Assembly (NCBI GenBank): GCA_021292165.1
Contig: CM037876.1
Location: 286,476,521 to 286,540,520 of the forward strand
DNA from: Shinisaurus crocodilurus
Taxonomy: Eukaryota > Chordata > Lepidosauria > Squamata > Shinisauridae
DNA: 64,000 nt
Direction of reading: 5' to 3'
Shown here piece by piece: positions 33,226-45,839 of this stretch. Positions within the stretch are counted from its first letter, which is position 1, and every line of letters begins with the position of its first letter. The translations under genes were made by a program, and so were the position numbers. The notes below the pieces were generated by a model, which saw only the letters and a list, made by a program, of their open reading frames with translations, was not told the DNA's origin and searched no databases.

Positions 33226-34813
33226 AACCATGGTTTATCAGCCCAAGAATGTGCCATATGCCTCTGTGCTCCCTCTTCACTTCCCCACCCCCATCTCTCA
33301 TAGGCCTAGCTTTAATGCTTCTATCTCGGTTTGTTAAACCACAGTTTCCCTTGAAGTTCGAACCAGGAAACTGAGTTTAATCACTGCTTACAACCAAGAT
33401 AGGAAACCAAGATCAGAGCATGTGAGCATGGGGCTTATAAACCACGGCCTATCGACCCAAAATTGTTATATCTGAAATGGGCCTTTAGTCTGATTACTGT
33501 ACGGTCACACTCATATGATTAGGAGCTCCTTGGATTTTCAGTTCCAGTGCATCTTCCCACATGTATTACTCTTTGGGATTCATTCTAAAAGCTCCACCGT
33601 GGAGGAAAGTGTATAGCAGAACCAGCCTTTAGGTTTCCAATATTGCAATGAACACTACACACAAATGGCTGCACAGGATACAACTGTGGGTCAGGAGGAG
33701 AGTGTGCTGCCAGATCAAAATGAAACAGAAGGAAGAGGTACAACAAGAATGGTGGAAGCGGGCAAAGCAGGCAGCAGAAGTCAATAAACCTGTCTGTCAA
33801 TGATCATTTGTATTTGTTTGAAGCCCTGCATTCCTAGAACACAAACAGGCTGCTGTGGAGGGAGGGCGGGGGGGGGGGGAGAATAGGTCATTGATTTTAA
33901 ATGGCTTCCCTGCTGGAGTTCAATTTCTTTGAAATGTCAGTTATAAAACTGACTGTGTAACAGGCCAAATCCTCTATTCTTATTGCATGAGAATATTTAC
34001 TGCACACCATATTTACTGCTGTGCCTCAAAGTGAACCAAACCGTTAAAGCCAGCAACCAGTTTGAGACTAAGTGAATAAAGGGATAAGCAGAAGAAATGG
34101 CCTTGTGCTGTGTTTTGTCCTTTAACTATTTCAATATTGAGACTCCACTGATCTACAATTCTGGCATCACAGCAACTGCACTGAAGGAGCCACTATGATT
34201 CAGTATAATGCCTTTATTCTGGGATACCTAGTGCTCGGATGATTAGATCACATAGAAATCAAACAGCTCTATTGGTGCTTGAAGGTACATGCTTCCAAAT
34301 GAACCGTTAAATAATTTTAATACTTCCAAAGAAATAAAGATACAGTTGGGAAATGGGACCAGTATCTGCTTTTTGCATACCAAATTCAAATGAAGAATGA
34401 CAAATGACAAATATAAGCATCACTGAAATAAGCACCAATTTTGCATATGGAATACTTACTGCTTGCAGTGGTATAATGCAAATACGTCAATATTAAATAG
34501 TCTGCATATAAGCATATTACCTGTACAAGTAATCTCTACCAAATATGTTACTAAGTTAAAAGAGGCTTTTCTATGTAAATGAAGAATCAATTTGATCATT
34601 TCTCAAACATGAACATTTACACCCTACCTACCAAATATGCATTTCATTTTCACCTGATGAAAATAGGCAGTAACTAACAGATCTTACTTCAACATGTTAC
34701 TCATGGGTATCATAATCATTTTGCTGCTTTGTTTTTGTGAGGGTAAGGGCTGGGCCAAGGCAGAAAGGAAAGAAATAATACCAAGTAGTCTAATCTGCAG
34801 GATGTAAATAATA
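33226..34813. other. intron sequence with no recognised feature
   Basis: Part of the 29-kb BTBD7 intron. It includes a short G-run near 33870 but no repeat or exon that I can support. Confidence 0.5.
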
Positions 34814-35057
34814 CAGTAATACCTTGGATTGCAAGTAACTTGGTTTGAGAGCGTTTTGCAAGACAAGCAAATTTTTAAATATTTATTTTTTACTTGATAT
34901 ACAAGTGACGTCTTGCAATACAAGTACTGTAGTACGGCTTAAATTAAAAATCTCTGTACAAATTATTTTGGGGGGGGATTTCGTTTTGATATAAGAGTGT
35001 TTTGGATTACAAGCACGTTTCCGGAACGAATTATGCTCTCAATCCAAGGCATGACTG
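34814..35057. mobile_element. Tigger-like Tc1/mariner MITE
   Basis: It begins CAGTAATACCTTGGATTGCA after TA (34812-34813) and ends TCCAAGGCATGACTG before TA (35058-35059). It is the inverse orientation of the copy at 28595 and is similarly complete. Confidence 0.85.
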
Positions 35058-35349
35058 TATGGACAATTTGTAGCCCCATGTGGTCTGCAGAGTCCTGGGT
35101 TACCACCCCCCCCACTTCCCCCCACTGCCATTTCCCCTTTTGCTAAGAGGACCACTGGTAGGGTGCAGAAGGTTTAAGCCTCTCCACCTCCCCAGTGATC
35201 CTCATACAGATCACTGTTTCCCTGCTGCTATTAGCAGCAAGGAAGCAATTATCTGCATCACGATCACTGGGGGCAGGGGGGAGGCTTTACCCACCACCAC
35301 CACCACCCAGCATTACGTGTGGCCTTGGGGCCAAAGGGGTCGCCCACCC

Positions 35350-35432
35350 CTGATTTAAATCAATGTTTAAAATCAGCCTTTTTTCTTGCTGATTTAAATC
35401 ACCTTGATGATCTAAATCACCTTGGTTTAAAT
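35350..35432. repeat. GATTTAAATCA inverted-repeat fragment
   Basis: Several copies of the palindrome GATTTAAATCA lie within about 85 bp, ending beside the MITE at 35433. It is probably a remnant of a non-autonomous DNA transposon; its ends were not resolved. Confidence 0.4.
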
Positions 35433-35544
35433 CAGTGGTGGGCAGAAAGTAGGTCTCCAGGTGTGTTAGACTTCAACTCCCAGCATTCCTGACCATTGCC
35501 CATGCTGGCAGGGGCTTTTAGAGATCTACCTTCTGCCACCCCTA
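35433..35544. repeat. palindromic hAT-like MITE
   Basis: The left arm CAGTGGTGGGCAGAAAGTAG and right arm CTACCTTCTGCCACCCCT are inverted. The centre shares AACTCCCAGCATTCCTGACC with other MITEs. It is closest to the copy at 8315-8407. Confidence 0.65.
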
Positions 35545-36235
35545 CCAATCCTGCATGACCATGTTAAAGATATCTGTTCTCTGTGCCATCCAGGGCGTGG
35601 CATAAACTATTCACACACTTATAATTTATAAAACTCCACAATTTATAATTGGCACCTGAAGCTACAAAGTAGAAGTCATTGCTGCCTACTCTAGAACATA
35701 GTGATCTTACGACAATGTTTTTCGAATTTCGAAAAGGACTAGCAATCATCACTGTATTTACTTTTGACCCTCTACCCATATTACATGACAATGTTGATAC
35801 ATAGGCAATGTTTCTTGCTGCACTCTCCTACTTTCAACAAGTAGTGATCATGCAGCACACACAAGGCTCTGCCAAAAGTGAGCACAGACAAAGCTTCCCC
35901 CACATTCAAAAGAAACTTCACCAACACTGCACAATGCAAATGCATTACTGCATGGACAAAGCTGATCACTACGCTGTGTGTATTGTGGAAAAAAGCACCT
36001 GAACACTTCCTCAAATGGATACCAGCAACTGAAGGTTGCTACCCTACATATACTCATCTGGAATTAATTGAAATTAATAGTACTTACTTTGTGGAAACAT
36101 CCTTAGAATTAGTATATTTAGATCAGACTGGACTTTGAGAACTTAATGGTCCAGAAGTCCAACTTCCCCCATCAATGTCAGTAGAAAGACTTCACTTAGC
36201 AAACGACATTATAGAAAAAAACCTTCACTGTTAAA

Positions 36236-37431
36236 TTAAAAGTTATGGTTTCTAAATTAATTGGAGGGGTTGGGCATGGGAGGCACTGTATTGCGGTGGT
36301 TCCGGTCCTTCCTCTCTGGAAGGTACCAGAGGGTAGTTCTTGGGGAGGAGGCTTCGGACCCTCGACCTGCTCACTTGTGGGGTGCTGCAGGGTTCCATTC
36401 TCTCCCCAATGTTATTTAACATCTACCTAAAGCCGCTGGGAGCTATCATCAGGAGGTTTGGGGCTGCGCTGTCATCAGTATGTGGATGGCATGCAGCTCT
36501 ACCTCTCTTTCAAGTCCTCACCAAGGTTGGCCGTTGAGACCCTGTCCAAGTGCCTGGAGTCAGTGGGTGGCTGGATGGGAAGGAACATGCTGAAACTGAA
36601 CCCCAAGACCAAGGTACTTCTGGTGGGGGACAAGGGGAGGTTAGGGGAGGTTGACCTGGTGCTGAATGGGGTACATTTGCCCCTGAAGGACCAGGTTCAC
36701 AGCTTGGGGATCATTTTAGACTCCCAGCTGTCCATGGAGGCTCGGGTGTCAGCTGTGAGTTGGGCGGCACTGTATCAACTCCATCTGCTGCACCCCTACC
36801 TTCCTAATCACCTGCTCCCATCAGTGGTTCATGCCTTGGTCTCCTCTCGCCTAGACTACTGTAATGCGCTCTATGTGGGGTTACCCTTGAAGACGGTTCA
36901 GAAGCTACAGCTGGTACAGAACGCGGCGGCTCGCCTGGTTAAAGGCAGCCGCTGGCGGGATCACATCATTCCAGTGTTCAAGGAGCTGCACTGGCTACCA
37001 GTTGCTTGCCGAGCCAAATTCAAGGTGTTGGTTTTGACCTTTAAAACCCTATATGGCTCCGGTCCAGTTTATCCCAAGGAGCGTCTCCAGCAACACCAAG
37101 TAGGCCGCTCAACGAGATCTGCCACAGATGGCCTTCTCCTTGTCCCTTCAGCCAGAGCAGCTAGACTGGTGGGGACTACGAAGAGGGCCTTTTCTGTTGC
37201 GGCCCCCATACTGTGGAACTCTCTCCCTAGTGACCTCCACCATGCCCCCTCTCTGTTGAGCTTCTGCCACTCACTAAAAACATGGCTGTTCAGGCGGGAA
37301 TATGGGATGGGCTAAGATTTTAAAATTTTATACTAGTTTTAAATGTATTTTATTTTGTATTTTATCGGTTTGCCAGCCAGATGGGCGATCCATAAATGTA
37401 ACAAATAAATAAATAAATAAATAAATGCACA
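36236..37431 (+). mobile_element. L2-like LINE 3' fragment with long open frame
   Basis: From about 36243 the sequence reads the RT region of a LINE; AVLQGSILSPMLFNIYL (36380-36430) is the conserved PQGS-x-LSP-type box. The 3' end has GCCAGATGGGCGATCCATAA and a (AAAT)n tail to 37426. It is the longest L2-like copy in the window and the source type for the tail at 21458. Confidence 0.93.
36458..37315 (+). pseudogene. L2-like reverse transcriptase C-terminal frame, catalytic box altered
   Basis: This 285-residue open frame encodes the RT half after the PQGS box. It includes LNPKTKVLLVGDKGR, SRLDYCNALYVGLPLKTVQK and LHWLPVACRAKFKVLVLTFK. The catalytic motif expected as YADD reads CHQYVDGMQLY, so the second catalytic Asp is Gly. 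A frameshift separates it from the upstream PQGS box. It is a dead fragment although long. Confidence 0.88.
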
Positions 37432-37565
37432 CCCCTAGTTAATATAAAACATCTACCCCGCAAAAAAGATATTATTAATGTCCTAATCTTTTTGCATCCA
37501 TTTTTAATTAGGAATCACATGGTACTGGCAAACACACCTTTGTTTTGCTTACATTTAGTCTAGCT

Positions 37566-37686
37566 CAGTATTCTCCAACCTTGGGTCCCCAGATGTTTTT
37601 GGCCTACAACTCCCAGCATGCCCCAGCCAGCTATGCTGGGAGTTGTAGGCCAAAAACATTTGGGGACCCAAGGTTGGAGAGCCCTG
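37566..37686. mobile_element. palindromic hAT MITE (CTTGGGTCCCCAGATG family)
   Basis: It starts CAGTATTCTCCAACCTTGGG and ends CCCAAGGTTGGAGAGCCCTG. The target duplication GTCTAGCT is perfect at 37558-37565 and 37687-37694, with central TA. The two arms are almost exact complements around GCCAGCTATGCTGG. Confidence 0.93.
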
Positions 37687-38280
37687 GTCTAGCTTATATG
37701 GCTGACTAGCTAAGCACATCATCTACTAGGAAAGATATTATGACTGATGTTTTCAGAAATCATGTTACAATCTGGTGACATACAGGTGGTTGGGCTCACT
37801 GCACAAAAGGCAGCATCTCTACAGGCATCTACCAAGGAGCCCCCTTGCGAAACAGGTATTTCAGTGCTTTCAGTTTGCTGTGTTGCCAGTTCCAAGAGGC
37901 CTTCCAATGAGCACTTGGGGGAGTGAAACTTGCATTTGACTAGCAGCCACAATGCACATTTTCCCTCCTGTCTTTGGCACTCAGCAAAAAGGTTGACATA
38001 TAGCACCAGAGCAAGTGATCTTGAAGGAGAAAGTGTGGACCAAAGCTCCTGTCCCCAAATGCTAGGCTCAGGCCTAAGCAGCAGCCTTGTCTGTAGCAGT
38101 AATTAAAAATGACTGCTTTCCTCACTGAAATCACCACTGTTGAAGCAATCCAGAGTTCAGTACCTATAGGCCATAGATTTTTAGGCTCTGGTTTTCAGAA
38201 CTACATTGGACTTTGTAACTAATAGTTGTTGGGTTCTCAAATATTTATCCAAGTACCCCTTGAGGTCTGCAGAGAAAAGG

Positions 38281-38517
38281 GGTGCTTCCAGATGAGGCTA
38301 TTAGTGTGCCACCACTCTGCCTTATTCGTGGAACTTTACAGGAGATAGATACGCGGCATCATACAGCCATTGTCATCCACCTGTAATAATCTGTGATTTC
38401 CCACCACTTCTTCCATTTTTTTTCTTACTGCAGAGAATACGTTAAGAAGAAAAAAGACCGAAGAACTGCACACTGCCATCTAATCGATAGCTAGGACCGC
38501 TCTGACTGGAAGCATCT
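38281..38517. repeat. possible MITE with GGTGCTTCCAG ends
   Basis: The left GGTGCTTCCAGATGAG and right CTGACTGGAAGCATCT are inverted over about 11 bp. No target duplication was found. The assignment is tentative. Confidence 0.35.
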
Positions 38518-40479
38518 ACTGTGTGAGTGGACGTTCACTACAGTACCCGGCGATGAACTACCCACTGAACCAAGGTCAACTACATAGTCAGGCAAATAGT
38601 GTAACATTGGAATGACTAGCTCACATTGGATCAGCCTTTCTCTTCAGTGAACTGGGAAAATCGCAAGTTGAGATGTTAGTTTCATGGAAGAGAAACCATG
38701 ATCTTGCAAGTCACGCAAATAGACAATGTGCATGAGTAGCTGTGTGTCTGTGCGTATTATTACAAGAATTTGCCAACAGAATATAATCTGAACAAACCAA
38801 CTTCTATATCACCACAGCTACAAACAAAATAGTTCGCTTTCACACTGTAATTTCAAATTTCAGTGAATATTCTACCACCATCACTGGATTTCTGGTCTGC
38901 CTAATGAGCTTTATTTCAAATCACAGATGTACTAAAACTGCCGGTTTAGGCATTGCTTTTGATAAAAGCAGCAGATTGGTTAGATACTTAAAAGTTCCAA
39001 GCATCTGCGGGGGTGGTGGTGGTGGAAGTGAAGTAATTATTCTGAACCAAGTTACTAAACTGAAATGACACTCCAAGTTAAATTATTCTGAAGACTGCTG
39101 CTTCCCTCGGTGCTACCTGAATGCGATTCTCTTGAGGCACGTTGAGTTCTTTTGACTTATTTAAGTCAAGTAATTTGGAAATGACGAATGACATCTTCTT
39201 CCAAATACTGAAAGTGTAGCATCTGAATAAAATATTACTCACAGCAAGACCTGTGATCTCTGTTTCTACTAGGGAAATAAAAGCTGGCATCACTAAACAC
39301 ACACACTGAGCTAAAACCTTCATTGCCTTGCCAAGGCATGAAACAGGATTTGTGACAATGATGGCACTCCTAAACTATAGGCCTGGTTGTTGTTTTTCCA
39401 AATAGAAAGCTTACCAATAAGACATTGCAGGAATGAAACCTAATTTGGCACGGGTGGGGGGGGGGGATTTAAAGGGATTTTAATTCTAAACAAGCTTGTT
39501 GAGTTACTAAGATAAAAGCCAAGGCTTTCAATTTCATGAGTGCTTTCTGTTAATACACATTTTCCAGTGAATATTTTATTTACATTCTTGTACATTCTGA
39601 AAAAAGTTAAAATATGCGAAGCTTGCGTGTTCAAACTTTAGCAGAAGGGATCATGAATCCATTGTAGGCAACACACAGACCCCCACCCATTTTTATAGCC
39701 TCTGCCGCTGCCCCAAGTCACCACCACCAAATTGCTGCTAAATTTCAGTGGCACAGTAGAGCCTGCGGCAAAAGAGCCACATTTTCACTTTAAAATAACG
39801 CACAATGAGCACTACTGTGCATTAAAACAAATCACATGCCCCTTGCGTGCCTTGTTTTATAGTGAAAATGTGGCTTTTTCAGCAGCAATTCAGCAGCTGT
39901 GATTTCAGCAGAGCAGGTGGGTGGGGGGACAGCCCTCAGCGGGTTTCAAGGGTGGAAAATTGGCCCCCATACCCTCTTAAGTTATCTACTCCTGGGATAA
40001 AGCATACCTAAATACACCGTGTGTGTGTGTGTGTGTGTATAAAATAAACCAATTCACATTACTAACCTCAGATTCATAACTCATAAGGAAAAGTGAACTG
40101 GAACATTTCCACACAGACACTGATTTAACCTATATACCACCATGACCCACACCATTTCCCCATTCATTTCAATTGAGGCAGCGCTGTGTACATTTGTTTG
40201 TACACATGGAACTGCCAAGTCCACTGAAGTGAGCAAGACATCCCAGCAGAAAGGGGAGCTCTTTGTGTACATTTAGTTACTGGATAGAGCCAAAGCAATA
40301 GCTGGTCCAAGCACATAGATACGCACCTTTGTTTTCCTTCCCTTTAGCAGCGTATATATATAAAACACAAAATTAAGAGCTACTTTACACTATTTGGGGG
40401 TTTTGTGGAGAAAAGAGCCTTTGAGGGTTCCTGCAAACACACACACGCACACGCCTCCTCATGTGTAAACCAAGTAAGG
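38518..40479. other. intron sequence with no recognised feature
   Basis: AT-rich intron DNA with a short (GT)n near 40019-40038. No exon, RNA gene or transposon boundary was recognised. Confidence 0.5.
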
Positions 40480-41290
40480 CCAGTTGGGGGGCTGGGAGGT
40501 GAAATGTGCATAAAGTATCGGATGGGACATGGCGCCTGTCTACAGCTTTCAAATGCAAATGTAGTTCAAGCCCAGTAAGTCATGAGTCATGAGTCTCCCT
40601 CCCCTGCCTGGCCAGGTGAAGTGCATCATGACTGGCTAAAAGGCAGCAGACAAGGAGGGGAGGGGGGGAAGGTATATTTCCCAACGTGTGGGTTTTGTTC
40701 TTTGTCTCTTGGTCATCGCGTGGCTGCCGGCTGTTGGAGCAATGGTGGTAAGCCAAGCAAAGATCCAAGCCTTCGGGGGGCCTCAGGATCCAACCCCAGG
40801 TAGCTCCTGGTGAAATTAGCTGAATGAGGGCTCTGGAAAGGCACGCCTTGTGGAGGGCTACCCATCTCGGACCTTCGGGTAGGTGACGTAGTTCTCCCGG
40901 GCAGCAAGGCTATGCTGGATCTAACCCTGGAAGAGAACTGATCCCCAGGTAACAGAGTTGTGTGCCTGGGAGATATAAGGAAGTAGGTTTTGTTATTTTG
41001 CAGCTTTACTTTGTACCAAAGTGTCTCTCCATTTTGTGCTCCTCTCATTTCCCTATTCTTGTTGTAAAAGGCTACCTGAATAAACCTTCTTTTGGTTTCT
41101 TACCCCACATGGTGTTTGTGGATTGCTCTGTGGTTTCAGCAACTAAATCCAGGTTATAGACAAAGGGCAAGTCCCTGAACAGAGATTCAAGTAGGATTGC
41201 AGACAGCTGAGGCTGGCAGTCTGGTACCTTGAGATCTCTGGGGGTCTTGGGTCCTTTGGGTAGGAAAGGGTGGGTTGTGGCGGGTCAGCC
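40480..41290 (+). mobile_element. diverged LTR (family shared with 27285-28088)
   Basis: Order on the plus strand: U3-like CAAATGCAAATGTAGTTCAA and GAAGTGCATCATGACTGGCT, a TATA-like GAGATATAAGG at about 40970, then AATAAAC at 41079. A U5-like part follows: CCCCACATGGTGTTTGTGGA, CTCTGTGGTTTCAGCAACTA and GAGATCTCTGGGGGTCTTGG. Each block has a counterpart in the same order in the minus-strand copy at 27 kb. Ends are approximate. No linked coding region was found, so it is probably a solo LTR; the order (ERV or gypsy) is undetermined. Confidence 0.65.
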
Positions 41291-44012
41291 AGCCCCCCCT
41301 TCCTCCACAGGTTTAATTTCTGATATTTAAAGGAACTGAAAGTGTTACCTTATTAGAGAAGTTATTCCATGTTGGTCTAATTTTGTCATTAAAATTCTGG
41401 TGTGGTGATGTTAATCACTTGTACTATAGCACATACACTATATGTACATGTGCATATACGAAAGCTACGAATCATTCCTTTGGATGTGCTACTTTCAGCC
41501 CAGCGTTTACCAGATTTTTATTTCCACCATCTCTCTATTGCTTCTGTACAATGGCACAACTATTTAACATGATTTTACTGTTTATCACATTAGTAATCCA
41601 CTCATCTTCCAAGGAGCTCAGGGCAGTATACATTGGGATTGTCCCATTTTTATTATGAACCACCCAACCAGCTTTTTCCGCTTTCAAGGTAAAACAGGAA
41701 ACAGAATCTATTCAAACACAGGACATCTGCCAAATTCTTGAGTTAAGACAGAGACTTTACAATAAGGTAACCGTCATGATAAACAAGCTTCACCTACATA
41801 TTTCAGAGGCCATCCTGGGACCTGGCATGGGAACAGGGGCTTTAACCCATCTTCCTGCCCTGTGGTTCCAATCCAGATTGGTCCCCTGTACATGCTATTT
41901 GCATCTGGAAAAAATAAGAAATCTCCTATTCACTCCCCACCTCAATGCAAATAGCAGGTACAGAGCCCCTGATCCAGATTTTAACTGCAACAGGGAGCAA
42001 AGTGTTAAAGCCTCCTCCCACCAAAACCTACATCAGGGTCTCAGTCCAGAATTGTGTCCCTTCCCTCCCAGCACATACCATTTATTTTATACAAGGCACT
42101 CATGCAATTGCTAATTGCATGAGTGGTGTCAAGTCTACTTTGACCCTTAGGGGCTCTGTTAAATGTATTCATCCATGTATTTGGTAAGGCTAGTCAGCTG
42201 TAAGAGGCCTCTTGAGCAAAAAGAGGAACTTTATGAAGCAATAAGCCACTATTTAGTTTTCCCCAACACCTGGACAAGACATTGTGGTGCTCGCTTTTCA
42301 GCACAATTAAGAACTACATACTCTCAATTCATTTTAGATTTAGCACAATACTCTTGCAAGTCTCTTTCAAGCGAGAAGTACATACTCTCAGCCCCATGTT
42401 ATGGGGGAATAGCCTTGCTGTACAGTGAAAGAGGCAGACTGTGTTCACTGCTATTAATATTTTAAAAACCTTTTTTCCCCAAATGATAAAGCAGCAACAG
42501 CAGCAACTTGCCGTGTACCTCCGTCTGAGCAAAGAGAAGGAGGGAGGAGAGGATGAAATCACATTTTCTCAGAAGCAAAATACTATTTTGAGTGCTGGGG
42601 AAGTGAAATAGCCCACAACAGAAATCCTGACTCAAGAGGAGAAGACTGGATTCTGGCAATAAGTTAGCAACAAGTGTATAATACTGTTCAAAAAATGATG
42701 GGCTAGAGAGGCTGTAACTACTTAAGAGATGGAGCCCATCCAGGTGTGTTGGTGAATCCTGACCTGTTTGTGGATTATTCAGTCAGCTGAACAGTATGTA
42801 AAGCTAACAAATCTAAGATGATATGCCCTCCCCCACACAAACATCTTTAATGAAAAAAAAAAAAAATGCAACCGTCATCCTTCAACAGTATGCTTCCAAG
42901 AACTGTTCCGATGACCGGTTGGTGGAATGGTATGGGAGAGAAGGAAGGCAGGAATTTCAGAGTGTGTCTGGGGATGGCAACAGGAAAGAAATTCAGCAGA
43001 AGAGCTAGAGAAACACACCATAATCTTTCAGCGGTATTTATCTGATCTCCCAAGACTGAGGTCATGTTTCAAGTCTTTCAAGTTTGTTTGCTACCGCAGT
43101 TTCCATAACAGTTCCAATTTCAGCTCTCTAGAGAAGAATGCAGTAAAATATTTAAACCAAGAATCTTTGCTTTTTTTACTTTCACATTTTCTTCCATCTC
43201 ATTTCCAGTCCCAGCCTTATGGTGAATATAAGGCACAAGCCTGCATTTGCAAACTGTTTCTGCCCTGCTTTTCTTGTTTCATAGTCTAGGTTTGCCTTCC
43301 TGAGCATAGAAACTTTGTGGCTTCCCTCCCAATCCAAGATTTATCCAAGGAGGAAGGAGTTATTTGAAAGGTTACCAAAGTCAGTATATTTCCCAAAGAG
43401 GATATCAAAGAGGATATTCTCTCCTCTCCCTTCTACACTCGACAACTGCCAGTCAGTCAGTCACCCCATCCCAAATGAACAGCATTTTTTTCTTCCTGGG
43501 TAGGCGGTTTGTTGGTGCTTTATTTTAAAACTCCTGTATAGCTGCTGGGTGTAAACACAGCTGGTTTTTGTGAGTGATGGTGAAAGTGACCCCTCGCCCC
43601 TCATTCCAATCATGATTTCAGAAAGAAGAACCATGTGAGCTTCTCTCGGTTGGTGCATGAGAAACTGGGCTCTGTACAGCAAATTACACTTCAAATTTTG
43701 ATGTAACTGTCTCTCAAGGATATCCGTGAGCGATACAAAACCCTGGTATCCCTACCATCTTGCATAGTCCATGAGAACAAGCAGCATGCTAGAATTTGCT
43801 GGTGTGGTCACAATGTGCCAACTTGACCACCTTGTTCCATCCTTGTTATTTGGGAGTAGATGCCATTTAGTTCTGTGTAAACATGCCAAGTATTGTGCTA
43901 TTAAAAACACTTCCCTTAGCTAAATGGCAATGGAGAGAAAATCGGGGGAAAGACTATGGGGCAGCATAATCGCTTTTTTGTTTGATCAAACTGGCAAAAA
44001 GAAGGGCCAGAG
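41291..44012. other. intron sequence with no recognised feature
   Basis: Unique-looking intron DNA. Short open frames have no recognised similarity. Confidence 0.5.
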
Positions 44013-44535
44013 TGTTGTGATATGTATCACTTTACCAGCTGCAGCACATTGTTTACACATGGAAGGGACAGAATGCCTGTAAACAGGTTTTGTTATGTCT
44101 TACTAGAATCCTTGATTCTGGGCTGTGAGAACAACATGAGCTGGTCACATGGTTTGTATGTTCTGATGACGTGCTAACTTGTTTTTCTGTCTGAAGCCAT
44201 CTTAGAAAGAAGCTGGACTGCTTTCTCTCTTCTTCTGGTTCTTCTTGCTAGACTTTGTTCCTGCAACAATGTAACGTCTTTGCTGAGGTGGAGTTAAGCT
44301 CAACTTACTCCACTGGATGTAATGCTTGCTATGCATTTATACTCTGCACATGGACTGTAACTAGGAAATGTATACTCTGTAGAACTTTACTTGCTAAGTG
44401 AATAAACAGGTAGAAATAGACCTGTGGTGTTACAGAGTGTTTCCTGACTCCATGGATTAATCTGCAACGGGGAAGCTGGAAGCAAGTCTGATTACAGGGC
44501 AGACTGGGCTGGTCAAAATTGGCACCGACACAACA
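44013..44535 (+). mobile_element. solo-type LTR with 7-bp inverted ends
   Basis: The segment starts TGTTGTGATATG and ends GACACAACA, so TGTTGTG/CACAACA form the terminal inverted repeat. It contains a poly(A) signal AATAAACAGG at 44401 followed by a GT-rich stretch, the order expected of R-U5. No internal coding region adjoins it. A clear target duplication was not seen, which keeps the call moderate. Confidence 0.6.
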
Positions 44536-44728
44536 CGCTGCACGCTGCGTAGGGAGGTGAGATCTGGAAGATGTGTGTGTGGAATTTTAGGCGTCTGTTA
44601 GCACACAGATAGGATTATAAATCTCCCAACTCTGCTCACACGCAAACACAGAGCTCCGTAGTAAAAGTAGAAGCCCAATCCTCCACATCTCCAATTACAT
44701 GATCAAGTTACAAGTAGGTGACAGGAAG

Positions 44729-44828
44729 GATTTCTACCACTGATCCTGGAGAGCCACTACCAGTTAGGGCAGACAAGACTGGGCTAGATGAGCTAATGGT
44801 CTGACTCGGTATAAGGCAGGGTCATATA
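44729..44828 (+). mobile_element. SINE 3' fragment
   Basis: It has CTGGAGAGCCACTACCAGTT then GGGCTAGATGAGCTAATGGT and CTCGGTATAAGGCAGGGTCA, matching the 3' halves of the SINEs at 22226 and 53835. The tRNA-like head is missing. Confidence 0.75.
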
Positions 44829-45107
44829 TCCATGAAGTCAAAAAAGTACTGAATGAGAATTACCACCAGGAAAAATGACAAAAAGTCCAAATTATGATGA
44901 AGCTACAGACTTCTGAAAGTATTCTTTTAGACTGAGAAGGTACAGAGTGCCTTTTCATCGTTACTGAGGCATCACAGCAGCTAGTCCCATCTGATTACAT
45001 TCCGCCCACCAATCTCTTTTCCTCTTCCCTAGTAGGGATGTAACTGCTCGCCTCGAGCGGGCATAGTGGGCTGAAATCAGCCCTGCTCATGCCCGCCAGA
45101 GACTCGC

Positions 45108-45337
45108 TTTGATATGAGAGTGTTTTGGATTACAAGCACGGTTCTGGAACGAATTATGCTTGCAATCCAAGGTATTACTGTATACTTCATATAACTGCTG
45201 ACAAACACTCCTGCCCAGGGAAGGTATTGTATTGCAAGACGTCGCTTGTTTATCAAGTCAAAATTTATTTTAAAAAATTTGCTTGTCTTGCAAAATGCTC
45301 TCAGACCAAGTTACTTGCAATCCAAGGTATTACTGTA
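45108..45337. mobile_element. rearranged Tigger-like MITE ends
   Basis: 45108-45178 is the reverse complement of the left end of the 28595 copy and finishes AAGGTATTACTG before TA. 45227-45335 is a right end in plus orientation that also finishes AAGGTATTACTG before TA. About 48 bp of unrelated sequence separates them, so two partial copies lie head to tail rather than forming one intact element. Confidence 0.7.
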
Positions 45338-45704
45338 CTGTGCTAGGATTTGACCACACAGCTGGTTAGTGAGAAATAATGGTTGGCTACCAAATCCAGA
45401 TGCAATTTGTGAACCTTTCTTAACAGTATGCATGCGCACACACATATTTAAAAGCAAGAGCTTTCAAAGATAGCTAGGTAGGATATATATTATCAATACA
45501 GTCAAATCCATTTCAGGTAAGGATATATGCTGGTGGAGGGAACTGGGATCCAGCGGAGGCTCCCCACTGGATTAACAGGATGGGGCGGCATTTTCTGCAT
45601 ATTTCTCCTTGCCCTAGTACCACCTCACACACTGCCCTGGAGGGCCCCCCAGCCCCAACCACCAAAACAGGTTTGTGGGAGCTTAGGGGGCTGCAGGGGG
45701 GGAA

Positions 45705-45772
45705 GGGTGCTTTGGCTATTGGGCGGTATAAAAATTTATTAAATAAAATGTAATAAATAAATAAATAAATGG
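45705..45772 (+). mobile_element. L2-like LINE 3' tail
   Basis: GTGCTTTGGCTATTGGGCGGTATAAAAAT-type end (given here as GCTTTGGCTATTGGGCGG) followed by (AATA)n, as at the end of the 20575-21290 element. Confidence 0.8.
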
Positions 45773-45839
45773 GCATCATCAAAAATGGCCTCCCCACCCC
45801 TTTCACTCAGGGGATCATCCAGTTTGCAGTTCCGATCCA

